Assembly (NCBI GenBank): GCA_020851035.1
Contig: JADZDM010000021.1
Location: 434,001-498,000, forward strand
Origin: Gemmatimonadaceae bacterium
GTDB taxonomy: Bacteria > Gemmatimonadota > Gemmatimonadetes > Gemmatimonadales > Gemmatimonadaceae
Reading direction: 5' to 3'
Length of the DNA stretch: 64,000 nucleotides
The stretch's first letter is position 1, and every line of letters starts with the position of its first letter. Positions 54,113 to 62,426 of this stretch are shown here, piece by piece. Made by a program: the position numbers and the translations under genes. The notes under the pieces are model-generated. The model had not been told where the DNA came from. It did no database searches and saw nothing but the letters and a program-made list of their open reading frames with translations.

Positions 54113-54775
54113 TCACGCCGTGGCGGCGCGGCGGCGGCGGGCGGCAGCACCCAGGCCGATCAGGCCCGTGCCCATCAGCGCGTACGTCGACGGCTCAGGC
54201 ACCACGTTCGTCGGCGCCTCGGCCAGCACCAGGTCGTCCATCGTCGGCCAGGCGAACGCGCCGGTCGGCTGCACGGCGGCGACGGTCATGGTGAGGATGT
54301 TCGACGTGGTCGTGAAGCCGAGGAAGGTGCCGAGCGTCGTGTTGGTGAGCGTCTGCGTCAGGCTCCCGGCGGCGGTGTTCAGCGTGACGACGATGCTCGT
54401 GTTGGCCAGGAAGTTGCCGCTGAGGTCCGAGCCGAAGAAGTTCGCGCCGATCCCGCGGATGTTCGTGCCGAAACCGCTGAACGTGATGGTCTCGGTGGCG
54501 GTGTTGGAGGAGAGCCAGTGGTCCGCGGACGTACCGGCGCCGAAGAAGTTGTTCACCACGGCGGCGGTGTAGGTGTGCGGGCCGGCCGTGCGCGTGATCG
54601 GCGTCGGCGTGCTTCCGGTGATGGAGAGCGACTCGAAGTCGTCGGTGCCGGCGTTGCTGGTCGCGCCAAGCAGCGAGGCGAGCGACGAGTGTGTCGTGAT
54701 CTGCGCCTGGCTGACCGAGGGGAGGGCGACGAGGGCAGCGGCGGCGACAACGCGTGTCAGGGACGAAAGGCGCAT
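54113..54775 (-). CDS. PEP-CTERM sorting-domain exported protein
   Basis: 220 residues. Signal peptide MRLSSLTRVVAAAALVALPSVSQAQ, a beta-rich middle (ITFSGFGTNIRGIGANFFGSDL) and a full C-terminal sorting signal: VPEPSTYALMGTGLIGLGA followed by a hydrophobic helix and ARRRRA. PEP-CTERM proteins are cut and processed by exosortase (EpsH) and often end in exopolysaccharide or biofilm matrix. No exosortase lies in this window. It is monocistronic, with its own terminator. Confidence 0.93.
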   Translation of the reverse strand: MRLSSLTRVVAAAALVALPSVSQAQITTHSSLASLLGATSNAGTDDFESLSITGSTPTPITRTAGPHTYTAAVVNNFFGAGTSADHWLSSNTATETITFSGFGTNIRGIGANFFGSDLSGNFLANTSIVVTLNTAAGSLTQTLTNTTLGTFLGFTTTSNILTMTVAAVQPTGAFAWPTMDDLVLAEAPTNVVPEPSTYALMGTGLIGLGAAARRRRAATA

Positions 54776-54994
54776 GCAGGGCTCCGGGGGCAGGGCGATC
54801 GGGCAATCCTTCGGGGATGCCTGAACCGGATGCCACGATCATACCAACGGACTCTTCAATATCACTGGCGTAGCCAAGCCGTTCTCCAGCAACGACTTAC
54901 GGGCCGTGAAACGCAAATTGTTGCGTCCGCTTAGTCGACGAACTCATCCATTGTGTGGCGGCGAACCCACAGCAGTCTCAACCAGTGGTGCGAT

Positions 54995-55011
54995 GGTGCC
55001 GCGGCGGCACC
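54995..55011. terminator. Hairpin just after the fibre operon
   Basis: GGTGCCG, loop CGG, CGGCACC: a 7-bp stem starting five bases beyond the stop of the last operon gene (55017). No T-tract follows on the minus strand. Likely 3' end signal or mRNA-stabilising hairpin. Confidence 0.5.
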
Positions 55012-55016
55012 ACACC

Positions 55017-55523
55017 TCAGGGCAGGGCGACGACCCGGAACTCCAGGCTGGCGGAGAGCTGGGCGGCACTCGGGACCACGCCGCCGGTGCGCGACGCGCG
55101 GTTGGCGGCGTGGAACGTCAGCGACAGCGGCGTGCTGGGAGACGGCAGCAGGCCGGTGGCGATCGTGGTGAACTGGGGGCCGAGTGCCAGCGGCTGCCGC
55201 TGGGACGGCGACAGCCACGCAGCCGTGAACGTGCCCGGGGCGGTCGGGCGAAGCCGCACCTGCACCTGCCAGCGCTGGTTGGCCCGCACGATCACGCCGC
55301 CGGTGTAGCAGGCTCCCGGCGTGCAGAGCAGTCCCTGCTGCGGCGTCTGCACCAGCACCGGCGCCTCGGGCGAGATCACGAACATTCCGGCCACGACGAC
55401 GCTCGCCTCGTGCGGCACCGCCGGCACGGGCACGGCGCTCCCCGCCGCCTGCGCCCCGAGGCGCGGGAGGCCCAGCGCCGACACGATGGCAACACACACC
55501 ACCCGGACGGCGAGCCCGCTCAC
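55017..55523 (-). CDS. Small exported beta-protein, last gene of the chaperone-usher-like operon
   Basis: 168 residues from GTG 55523, whose GTGA overlaps the stop of the preceding gene. Signal region VSGLAVRVVCVAIVSALGLPRLGAQAAG. The mature part is all beta in character: ASVVVAGMFVISPEAPVLVQ, QRWQVQVRLRP, PLSLTFHAANRASRTGGVV and a final strand LEFRVVAL. Two cysteines in LLCTPGACYTGG could form a disulfide. I recognise no family. Position and size suggest a minor or tip subunit of the fibre. Confidence 0.72.
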   Translation of the reverse strand: MSGLAVRVVCVAIVSALGLPRLGAQAAGSAVPVPAVPHEASVVVAGMFVISPEAPVLVQTPQQGLLCTPGACYTGGVIVRANQRWQVQVRLRPTAPGTFTAAWLSPSQRQPLALGPQFTTIATGLLPSPSTPLSLTFHAANRASRTGGVVPSAAQLSASLEFRVVALP

Positions 55524-56077
55524 AGCGCCTGCACGGTGAAGGCCATACCCAGCGAGCAGAGGCCGACGGGATCGGTGGTCCACCCCAGGCTCGACATCCG
55601 GAAGTACAGCACCTGCGACCGGCCGGCGGTGCGCGCGTTCGACGTGGCGGTGAACACCCCGGCCGGCGTGACCGACATGGGCGTCGTCCGCACCGTGGTG
55701 CTCCGGCCCCAGAGCAGGTGCGCCGCAGGCTTGGTGGCACACGGCGCGGCAAACGACGGCGTGGCGGCAGCGATGGTGGCGTTCCAGGTCGCATTCGCAC
55801 GCACCGTGACCGTGATTGCCGTGGCCACGTCGTAGGCGCCGGCCTCGTAGTCCGCGACCGTCAGCACGCCGCTGGCCGGCAGCAGGTTGAACGTGGTGGC
55901 GGACGACGTCTGCAGCAGCGTCGTCTTGCCGATGACCATCGGGACGGTGACAGTCGTGTTGCAGGTGGCCGACGCCGTGGCGGCAGTGGTGCAGCTGCCC
56001 TGCGCCTGCAGCGCGGTGCCCGCGCCGGAAGCGAGGAGCACGGCAACGACGACGGCGACGCGACGGGTCAGGCTCAT
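55520..56077 (-). CDS. Exported fibre-subunit-like beta-protein
   Basis: 185 residues from MSLTRRVAVVVAVLLASGAGTALQAQGSC. Its ATG lies in an ATGA overlap with the usher-like gene stop. Short beta-strand-forming stretches rich in Thr/Val/Ala (CNTTVTVPMVIGKTTLL, TAITVTVRANATWN) and several cysteines resemble spore-coat-U / DUF4402-like secreted subunits. It ends with LGMAFTVQAL, a strand with alternating hydrophobic residues that could serve for donor-strand exchange or chaperone docking. That is inferred from position in the operon. Confidence 0.75.
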   Translation of the reverse strand: MSLTRRVAVVVAVLLASGAGTALQAQGSCTTAATASATCNTTVTVPMVIGKTTLLQTSSATTFNLLPASGVLTVADYEAGAYDVATAITVTVRANATWNATIAAATPSFAAPCATKPAAHLLWGRSTTVRTTPMSVTPAGVFTATSNARTAGRSQVLYFRMSSLGWTTDPVGLCSLGMAFTVQAL

Positions 56078-59000
56078 TGACGCTGCCTCGTGTGGTTTTC
56101 CTGGGTCACCGCCGGCGTGCCGACCATCACCCCGTCGCCGCGCGCCGGCAAGCCGGGCGCCGGCAGGCGGCGCGTCCCGAGCTGCCGCACCCGCACGCTC
56201 CGCGTGCGCATCTCGATCTCCATCGTGGCCGGCATCTCGTCCGGCCGCACCAGCAGCACCGGACGCGCCGTCGCCGGGCGCAGCGGCTCGGCCACCGCGC
56301 TCGCGTCGATCTCGATCTCGAACCGGCCGACCGGCAGCGCATCGAAGGAGAACACCCCGTTCCCCACGGAGCGCGCCACCCAGGTGGCGCCCGACGAATC
56401 GTGCGCCGTCACGACGATCGCCTCGAGGTCGCTGCTGCGAACCTGCAGCGAATCCCCGGCGGCCAGCACGAGGCGCACCACGCGGCTGGCGAGCGGGCGG
56501 AGGGCGAAGTCCGTACTGCTGCGCGCGCGCGGACCGCTGGCGGATGGCGCGACCACACCGGCCGGCAGCGTCCGCACATCCAGCACGGCGTCGCGGCCCG
56601 ACTGGCACGAGAAGCGTCCGTCGGCATCGGTGACCACCACCATGTCACCGCACTTGAGCGCGATGCCGGCGGCCCCCCGCTCGCCACCGTCCCGCGCCCC
56701 GTTGCCGTTGGCATCGACGAACACGCGGTGCGTCTGCGTGGCAGTCATGCGCGGCATCGCGAATCCGCGGCTCAGCCGCAGCGTGTACAGCAGCCCGTTG
56801 CGCCCGCCGACGCTCGACAGCAGGTAGGGGTTGTACTCCGCCTGCAGCGAGGCCTGGCCCAGCCGCCCCGGCAGCGAGGCCGACACGCCGCCGCGCGCGG
56901 ACCAGTTGGCACCCGTGGTGGCGCCGAGCACGAGGCGCTGCACGTCGGCATTCGCCGTGACGGCCGCGGCGGCGAGGCGTGGCACGCGCAGGCCATCCAC
57001 CCGGGCGCCGACGGACTGCTGGCGCGGATAGAAGCGCGCGCCGCCACTGAACTGCTGCGAGACCCAGGTGGCCTCGAACCGGCCGCCATCCGAGGTGACA
57101 CCGAGGGCGGCGCGCAGGTCGGCACGCATGCCGGAGACGGCCGGGACGGTGGTCCCCGTGAAGTCGATCGAGCGCGTCAGCCGCGCCACGCCGCTGCGCA
57201 CGGTCAGGTAGCCTGCCCGGTACCGCGAGTCGAACATCGCCGTGGCCTGCTGCTCGCCATTCGCGAAGCGGCCCGCCTGCGACACCGACGCGAACCGGCT
57301 GCCACGCAACTCGACGCCGACCGTGCTGTTGATCCGCGGCACGTCCATCGTCGGCATCACGAACCAGCCATCACCCGCGAACCGGCCGAGGGCGGCGTTG
57401 CGATCGCGCTGGTGCCAGGCGCCGGTGGAGAGCAGCACCGTGCTCCCGATCCGCTGGGAGAACATCGCGGAGAGATCGTCGGTCGCCCGCGCGTAGGCGA
57501 GGCTGCCGCCGGGCGCATGCACCGCGCGCAGGTCGAGCAGCGAGCCGCCGACGACACGCTGGAAGGCCACGGCAGCACCGGCGCCGGCACCATCCGCGTG
57601 CGCACGATAGCCGACCTCGCTGGTGAGCTCCCCGCCGCCGATCGACGCGATGCGCGACTCGAGCGTCAGCGCGGAGAGTTGCCGCGTTCCCACCTCGTCC
57701 CGCAACGCAACGCCCTGCAGGCTCAGGTCGCCGAGACGGCCGCCGTTGCGGGCCAGGCTCAGGCCCGCCAGCCGACCCGCCCCGGCGCTGAAGATCGACT
57801 GCTGGTTGAAGCCGAACGGGCGTCCGCCAAAGGCGGCCACGGTCGTGCGTCCCACCTTCACGTCGGCGGCAGCGCCAAGCCCGTTCACGAAGTAGCCGCT
57901 GAGCTCCGAGCGCTGCACGCCGATGGCGCCGGCCATCGCACCGGCACGCGGCGAGCGGAGGGCCAGCGAGGGCGGGCCGTCGGCGACGCCGGCGCGCGCC
58001 AGGCCGTAGCCTGCGGCACCGACACCACTGCTGCTGAACGTCGCGCGGGCGCTGATCGACACCGAGTCGGCGATCGATCCGTCCACGGTCATGGCGTACC
58101 CCGTCGCCCGCGACCCGTCGGCGCCGGAGGCCGTGGCCACCGTGAGGCCGACCGACGGTCCGGGCCGCGCCTGCCCGCGCGCATCATCCACCGAGACGTG
58201 CAGGTCGCGGCTGTCGACCACCTGCGCGCCGCGGCGCAGCACCACGCGCACGCGCGCCTGTCCCGGCGCGTACTGCGACGGGATCCACACCCGCACCAGT
58301 CCACGCACCGTGGCCCCCGCCTCGATCTCGCGCTGCAGCGGCATGCCGGACACCACGCTCCGCCATCCGAGCGGCACTTCCACGTGCAGGCCCAGCGCAT
58401 CGGGGGCATTGCCACCGTTCTGCACCAGGAAACCGACGCCGGTCCAGCCGCCGCGCACGGCCGAGATGTACTCGTCGTCCAGTGCGAGTGTCGCACGCTG
58501 CTCCGCCAGCACGTTCAGTTCCACCGGCACCAGGTAGCGGCGGCCGCGCGTGTCGCGGAACTCCACCGTGGCCGCCTTGTTGCGCCCGGCGGTGGCGCTG
58601 CGGCGCACGCTGATCGTGGCGCGCACGACACTGCCGCCGGGAGCGACCATGCCACGCATCCGCCCGACCACGCGTGCCGCACCATCGGAGGCGATCCGGT
58701 AGGCCACCGCCGCGCGCCCCTCGGCGGAGTCCGCGCGCAGCGCCTCAGGCACAGGCACGTTCACGATGAGCACGCTCGCCCGCTCCGCCGGCAAACGGTA
58801 CGCCGAGAGTCGCACCAGGGCCTCGGCCGGCGCGTCGTTCGCGAAGATGGCGTCGGCCTGCTGTTCGGCGGTCGTTGCAACCGGCGCGATGGCGGTGGCG
58901 TCGGGCAGCACGGTCGGCACCGGCTGCGCGACGATGGCCGGTTCCGGTGCCACGGCCGGGCCGCTGGCGTTCTCACGGCCACGTGACGTGCGTGACGCAG

Positions 59001-59334
59001 CGCGCCGGACGCGCAGCGCCCGTGGCGCACGGGCGATCGGCAGGAGCAGCGGTGCCGCGCTCGCGACCGCACCGGCGCGCGACCGTGCCGGCGTGGACGG
59101 CGCCGTCACCAGCGGGACCGCGGCACGCGGCGCAGCGGTGGTCGTCGAGGCAGTGGTCCGCGACGCAGTGCCCGGCGCGGTGACCGGCGCGGTGGTCGTC
59201 GTCGCGGAGCTGGTCGTCGCCGCCGCACCCGTTGCCACGGGCGCCGGTAGCTCGCGCAGCCCGCGGCCGAGCGTGGCCGTGGCGGCCGCGAGCAGTGCGA
59301 GCAGCAGCCCGATGACGATGACCCAGCGTGCCAT
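56074..59334 (-). CDS. Large beta-rich outer-membrane candidate in the usher position
   Basis: 1,086 residues. N-terminal hydrophobic segment MARWVIVIGLLLALLAAATA, then a Thr/Ala/Pro-rich stretch (about 28-110) and a basic/low-complexity part. Residues about 160-400 hold two or more beta-sandwich-like domains. About 400-860 is a long series of alternating strands rich in Gly and aromatics (YFVNGLGAAADVKVGRTTV, LYTLRLSRGFAMP) typical of a beta-barrel. At about 870-912 comes an SdrB/carboxypeptidase-regulatory-like module, FVDANGNGARDGGERG...VTDADGRFSC. I see no PapC/FimD signature, but its place between chaperone and subunits fits an usher. Function inferred from context. Confidence 0.7.
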   Translation of the reverse strand: MARWVIVIGLLLALLAAATATLGRGLRELPAPVATGAAATTSSATTTTAPVTAPGTASRTTASTTTAAPRAAVPLVTAPSTPARSRAGAVASAAPLLLPIARAPRALRVRRAASRTSRGRENASGPAVAPEPAIVAQPVPTVLPDATAIAPVATTAEQQADAIFANDAPAEALVRLSAYRLPAERASVLIVNVPVPEALRADSAEGRAAVAYRIASDGAARVVGRMRGMVAPGGSVVRATISVRRSATAGRNKAATVEFRDTRGRRYLVPVELNVLAEQRATLALDDEYISAVRGGWTGVGFLVQNGGNAPDALGLHVEVPLGWRSVVSGMPLQREIEAGATVRGLVRVWIPSQYAPGQARVRVVLRRGAQVVDSRDLHVSVDDARGQARPGPSVGLTVATASGADGSRATGYAMTVDGSIADSVSISARATFSSSGVGAAGYGLARAGVADGPPSLALRSPRAGAMAGAIGVQRSELSGYFVNGLGAAADVKVGRTTVAAFGGRPFGFNQQSIFSAGAGRLAGLSLARNGGRLGDLSLQGVALRDEVGTRQLSALTLESRIASIGGGELTSEVGYRAHADGAGAGAAVAFQRVVGGSLLDLRAVHAPGGSLAYARATDDLSAMFSQRIGSTVLLSTGAWHQRDRNAALGRFAGDGWFVMPTMDVPRINSTVGVELRGSRFASVSQAGRFANGEQQATAMFDSRYRAGYLTVRSGVARLTRSIDFTGTTVPAVSGMRADLRAALGVTSDGGRFEATWVSQQFSGGARFYPRQQSVGARVDGLRVPRLAAAAVTANADVQRLVLGATTGANWSARGGVSASLPGRLGQASLQAEYNPYLLSSVGGRNGLLYTLRLSRGFAMPRMTATQTHRVFVDANGNGARDGGERGAAGIALKCGDMVVVTDADGRFSCQSGRDAVLDVRTLPAGVVAPSASGPRARSSTDFALRPLASRVVRLVLAAGDSLQVRSSDLEAIVVTAHDSSGATWVARSVGNGVFSFDALPVGRFEIEIDASAVAEPLRPATARPVLLVRPDEMPATMEIEMRTRSVRVRQLGTRRLPAPGLPARGDGVMVGTPAVTQENHTRQRQ

Positions 59335-59335
59335 G

Positions 59336-59794
59336 TCAGAGCCCGTTCCGCAGTTGGAACGTGACGACCGGGGCGTACGACGCCGGTGGTGAGGCCGTCC
59401 AGCTCAGGTTGTAGCAGAAGTAGACGCGCGCCGTGGCCGTGGCGCCGGCGGGCACCGAGAGCACGGTGGTGCCGGCAGCGGCCGTGGTGACGGTGCTCGC
59501 ACACGACGCCAGTGCCGGCGTGGCGGCCGACACCACGTACCGCAGTGCGGTGCTGCCGGTCGAGGCGGTCACGCGCATGCGCACCTGGCAGGTGCCGCGG
59601 CCGCAGACGCCGACCGTGATCGTCGCGAACCCGGCCACCACGCGGCCGGCGACGAAGTCGGCGCCGGTCGGGTTGCCGACGAGCAGCGGCGTGTACGCCA
59701 CCGCCACGGTGCTGGCCTGCGCACGCGCCTGCGGCGCTGCCATCAGCAGCGCCGGCAGGAGCACGGCAGCGGAGCGCACCAGGCGGGCGATCAT
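59336..59794 (-). CDS. Small exported cysteine-containing beta-protein of the fibre operon
   Basis: 152 residues from ATG 59794, in a TGATG overlap with the chaperone stop; a GTG one codon earlier is possible. Signal peptide MIARLVRSAAVLLPALLMAAPQARAQ. The mature part has beta strands STVAVAYTPLLVG, ATITVGVCGRGTCQVRMRVTAS and PVVTFQLRNGL, with four cysteines (VCGRGTC, ASCAST, VYFCYN). The usher-like gene starts one base after its stop. Probably a minor subunit or adaptor; no named family recognised. Confidence 0.75.
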   Translation of the reverse strand: MIARLVRSAAVLLPALLMAAPQARAQASTVAVAYTPLLVGNPTGADFVAGRVVAGFATITVGVCGRGTCQVRMRVTASTGSTALRYVVSAATPALASCASTVTTAAAGTTVLSVPAGATATARVYFCYNLSWTASPPASYAPVVTFQLRNGL

Positions 59795-60633
59795 CACGGG
59801 ATCTCGTGTTCCAGCTCACCGGCGGCCAGCTCGGCACCGCCGTAGTCCACGATCGCCACGACCGTGTAGCGGCCGGGCGGGCAGGCCGGCAGGCGCACCG
59901 TCACCACGGCCTCCGCGCCGGGCAGCGCATGCATCGCCGGCAGCGCTGCCACCGCCACCAGCGAATTGTCCTCGCGCCGGATCTCGAGGCGCCCCTGGGC
60001 CGCGACGTGCAGGGCGCCGGTGTTGCGGAAGGTGACACGGGCCTTCGGCGCCGCACCCGTGTCACCTCGTGCGGCCGCCTCGATCTGCAGGTCCGTCACC
60101 TCGCCCTCGGCCGTGAGGCCGTCAGGGGTGACGTAGACCTTCATCCCGGTGCGCAGCGTGTAGAGCAGCGTGCGCCCGCCCGCCTGCTTCACCGGCTGCT
60201 GCGCCTGGACGATGACCACGTTCCAGCACTCGGCGCGGATGCGGCCGGCGCTGGCGGAGTCGATGTCGACGCGGATCGCCTGCGACTCGCCCGGGGCGAG
60301 CGAGAGTGTGGAGGGGAAGACGCGCAGGGCGCTCGCGCAGCTTCCGGGCTGCGTGCCGGCGGCGAAGAAGCGATTGGTGCCGTCGGTGGCACGATCCCAG
60401 TCCTCGACCTTCACCACGGCCTGCGAGCGTTCACTGCCTTCGTTCCGCACCATCAGCAGGCCGCTGCGGCCGTCCGGTGCGGTGGGGCGCAGGAAGAGCT
60501 CGAGCCGGTCCACGGCGATCTGGGCGCGGGCCGGTGCGGCGACGATCACGGTCGCGAGCGCCACCAGCACGGCGGCGACACACCGGCGCGTGCGGCACCG
60601 GTGCGCATGGCGCGCGACGTGGCGTGTGGTCAT
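59794..60633 (-). CDS. PapD-like periplasmic pilus-assembly chaperone
   Basis: 279 residues from MTTRHVARHAHR, with signal region VAAVLVALATVIVAAPARAQ. Two immunoglobulin-like domains are seen. Domain 1: IAVDRLELFLRPTAPDG, SGLLMVRNEGSERSQAVVKVEDW, then FPSTLSLAPGESQAIRVDI, which matches the PapD-type P-x-x-x-L-x-P-G-E-S-Q strand. Domain 2: GEVTDLQIEAAARGD, ARVTFRNTGALHVAAQGRLEI. Such chaperones lend a strand to fibre subunits and hand them to the usher. The start overlaps the preceding pilin-like gene by four bases (ATGA). Confidence 0.85.
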   Translation of the reverse strand: MTTRHVARHAHRCRTRRCVAAVLVALATVIVAAPARAQIAVDRLELFLRPTAPDGRSGLLMVRNEGSERSQAVVKVEDWDRATDGTNRFFAAGTQPGSCASALRVFPSTLSLAPGESQAIRVDIDSASAGRIRAECWNVVIVQAQQPVKQAGGRTLLYTLRTGMKVYVTPDGLTAEGEVTDLQIEAAARGDTGAAPKARVTFRNTGALHVAAQGRLEIRREDNSLVAVAALPAMHALPGAEAVVTVRLPACPPGRYTVVAIVDYGGAELAAGELEHEIP

Positions 60634-61160
60634 GGGGCGGTGAGCGTGTAGGTGACGGCCAGCGAGTACGTGCCCGGCGTGTCCTGCACGAAGGCGTAGG
60701 TCGTGTTGTAGCCGATGGTGTGCGTAGTGCCGGCGGTGGGTGCGGCGGCGGTCACCAGCGAGGAGCCGGTGCCGCTCACGCCCTTGAGCGTGGCGAAGCC
60801 GTCGGTGCTGTAGCGCAGGGAGCTGGCAGGCTTGATGCCCGAGCCGCCGCTGAAGGTGGGGGCAGCCGCGGCCACCGTGATGGTGTGCGCGGCATTGCTC
60901 TTGACCGCCAGCGTGACGGCGGCAGGCGTGTTCACGCCGGCGGGTGCGCCGAAGCTGCTGGCGCCCGGTGCGGCGAGGGTCGTGGTCGCCGACGAGAGCA
61001 CGAGCTTCGCGACGTACGCCTTGCTGAGCGCCGCGGAGATCGAGACGGTGCACCCGGGCACACCGGTGCACGTGACCTGCGCCGCGCAGGTGGCGGTGGG
61101 CAGGACGGCCGCGAGCAGCGCGGCGAGCAGGGCGGGGAGGCGTGGGACGCGGGTGGGCAT
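60630..61160 (-). CDS. Pilin-like fibre subunit 2
   Basis: 176 residues with signal peptide MPTRVPRLPALLAALLAAVLPTATCAAQ. The mature sequence is beta-rich and small-residue-rich: VSISAALSKAYVAKLVLSSATTTL, TLAVKSNAAHTITVAA, GYNTTYAFVQDTPGTYSLAVTYTLTAP. It is clearly paralogous to the next gene upstream, sharing the YTLTAP ending and the GSGxKxASSL and DTPGxYxL segments. The last strand with alternating hydrophobics fits a chaperone- or donor-strand site. It follows an intergenic hairpin and overlaps the chaperone start by four bases. Confidence 0.82.
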   Translation of the reverse strand: MPTRVPRLPALLAALLAAVLPTATCAAQVTCTGVPGCTVSISAALSKAYVAKLVLSSATTTLAAPGASSFGAPAGVNTPAAVTLAVKSNAAHTITVAAAAPTFSGGSGIKPASSLRYSTDGFATLKGVSGTGSSLVTAAAPTAGTTHTIGYNTTYAFVQDTPGTYSLAVTYTLTAP

Positions 61161-61208
61161 CGCGGAGCCAGAGAGGAGACGGGGGGTGCGGCCGGCGCCG
61201 CCGCCCCC

Positions 61209-61237
61209 GCAGCACGCCGCATGGTGCGACGTGCTGC
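61209..61237. promoter_or_regulatory. Hairpin between the two pilin-like genes
   Basis: GCAGCACG (61209-61216) and CGTGCTGC (61230-61237) form an 8-bp stem in the 88-bp gap after subunit 1. In pap-type operons a hairpin here raises the yield of the major subunit relative to downstream genes. The same use is likely but not shown. Confidence 0.5.
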
Positions 61238-61248
61238 GGAGCGCGGAC

Positions 61249-61782
61249 TTACGGTGCGGTCAGCGTGTAGTTGATGCCCAGCGTGTAGGCACCGGGCGTG
61301 TCGATCACCCAGTCGTAGAGCGTCTTGTAGCCGATCGTGTAGACGGTCGATGCCGTCGCGGCGACACCCGTGCCGAGCACCGAGCCGGTGCCGGCGACCG
61401 GCTTGTAGATGCTGCCGTCGGTCGTGAACGTGAGCGAGCTGGCGAGCTTGTTGCCCGAGCCGCCCGTGAAGTTCGCGGCGGCCGCAGCGGCCGTGACCGT
61501 GTACTGCGAGTTCGAGCGGACCTCGAGCGTGATCGCGGCGGCGGTGTTCACGCCCCCGAGGGTGCCGAAGTCGGCGGCCACCGGCGCGGTGAGCGACGTG
61601 GCGGCGTTGGAGAGGATCAGGCGCGCGATGTAGGGCACCGTGCTGGTGACGGTGTTGGTGACCGCGCAGCCGGCGCCGATGCCGACGGCGGTGCCGTTGC
61701 AGTTCTGCGTGACCTGCGCCTGGACGGTGCCGGCGCTGGCCAGCAGTGCTGCACCTGCAGCGATGAGGCGTGCGAACTTCAT
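61249..61782 (-). CDS. Pilin-like fibre subunit 1 (likely major subunit)
   Basis: 177 residues with a strong ribosome binding site (AGGAGG, six bases before ATG). Signal peptide MKFARLIAAGAALLASAGTVQAQ. Mature part: CNGTAVGIGAGCAVTNTVTS (two cysteines), YIARLILSNAATSLTAPVAADFG, ITLEVRSNSQYTVTAAAAAANF, GYKTLYDWVIDTPGAYTLGINYTLTAP. It is a paralog of subunit 2. The best RBS and the first position in the operon point to the most abundant product. I see only loose likeness to SCPU / DUF4402 proteins, so family assignment is open. Confidence 0.84.
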   Translation of the reverse strand: MKFARLIAAGAALLASAGTVQAQVTQNCNGTAVGIGAGCAVTNTVTSTVPYIARLILSNAATSLTAPVAADFGTLGGVNTAAAITLEVRSNSQYTVTAAAAAANFTGGSGNKLASSLTFTTDGSIYKPVAGTGSVLGTGVAATASTVYTIGYKTLYDWVIDTPGAYTLGINYTLTAP

Positions 61783-62165
61783 GGGACCTCCTGAGGGGTG
61801 ACTGAACAGCGGGGATGCTTCGGTCTTCAGCACTTCAGCGTGCCAACGTCGGTGGGACCTGCACGGGCCGGCACCAGCCGTCGACGTGCTCACCCATCCG
61901 GAGCCGCGGTCTATCCTCTTGTCCCTCAAGCGTTTAGCTCTCGTACTCAGAGGTCGTGCCGCCAGCCGTGTCTTCGCCTGCACCCCCCGCCCGGGGTCCG
62001 GGATGCCACCATGCAGCGGCACACCAGCCCGCTCGGAAGGCCTGGGCAATGGTTTGACGATTCACAGGTGGCCGGGGCACAACCTGCCGCCCGCCCAGGG
62101 CAACCCCTTCCGCCACCCGGGCCTTTCTGCCGGTCCCTGTCCAGTCGCTCGACAGCGACGAGCAT
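61783..62165. other. Gene-free leader and promoter region of the fibre operon
   Basis: No gene. On the minus strand a potential stem CCTCT...AGAGG spans about 61915-61952 with a small inner CTCT/AGAG hairpin. No riboswitch class was recognised and no clear -35/-10 pair was found. The upstream end borders element C7. Confidence 0.4.
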
Positions 62166-62363
62166 CAGCGCAACCGCAAAGACGCAAAAGGGCCTGAGAG
62201 GACGCACAGGAGACGCACAGGAACGGCTCGAGGGGAACTGCGGCACCCCCGCAGTTCCCCTCGATGCTGTCTGACCCCGCGCACAACGATCACCACGCGC
62301 ACGGACGTCTCCGCGTCCTTCGCGCGCGCCTTTGCGCCTTTGCGTCTTTGCGTTCAAGCTGTT
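62166..62363. repeat. CGCAAAG-type nested palindromic element C7
   Basis: The left arm GCGCAACCGCAAAGACGCAAAAGGG and the right arm (inverse of TGAACGCAAAGACGCAAAGGCGCAAAGG) enclose a perfect 13-bp hairpin: CGAGGGGAACTGC (62229-62241) and GCAGTTCCCCTCG (62251-62263). It separates glgA from the fibre operon. Confidence 0.82.
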
Positions 62364-62426
62364 CGTGCTGTTCGAGCTGTTCGTGCGTCCAAGCCGTCCT
62401 GGATCGTCGCGCGTGCGGAACGAAGC

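Noticed and set aside
54776-54860. Sigma-54 promoter for the PEP-CTERM gene
   Set aside because: TGGCATCCGGTTCAGGCA lacks the GG-N10-GC spacing.
61783-62165. Possible cyclic-di-GMP riboswitch upstream of the fibre operon
   Set aside because: GGCAATGG and GCAGGCGAAG segments looked suggestive, but the conserved GEMM core and tetraloop receptor are absent on both strands.
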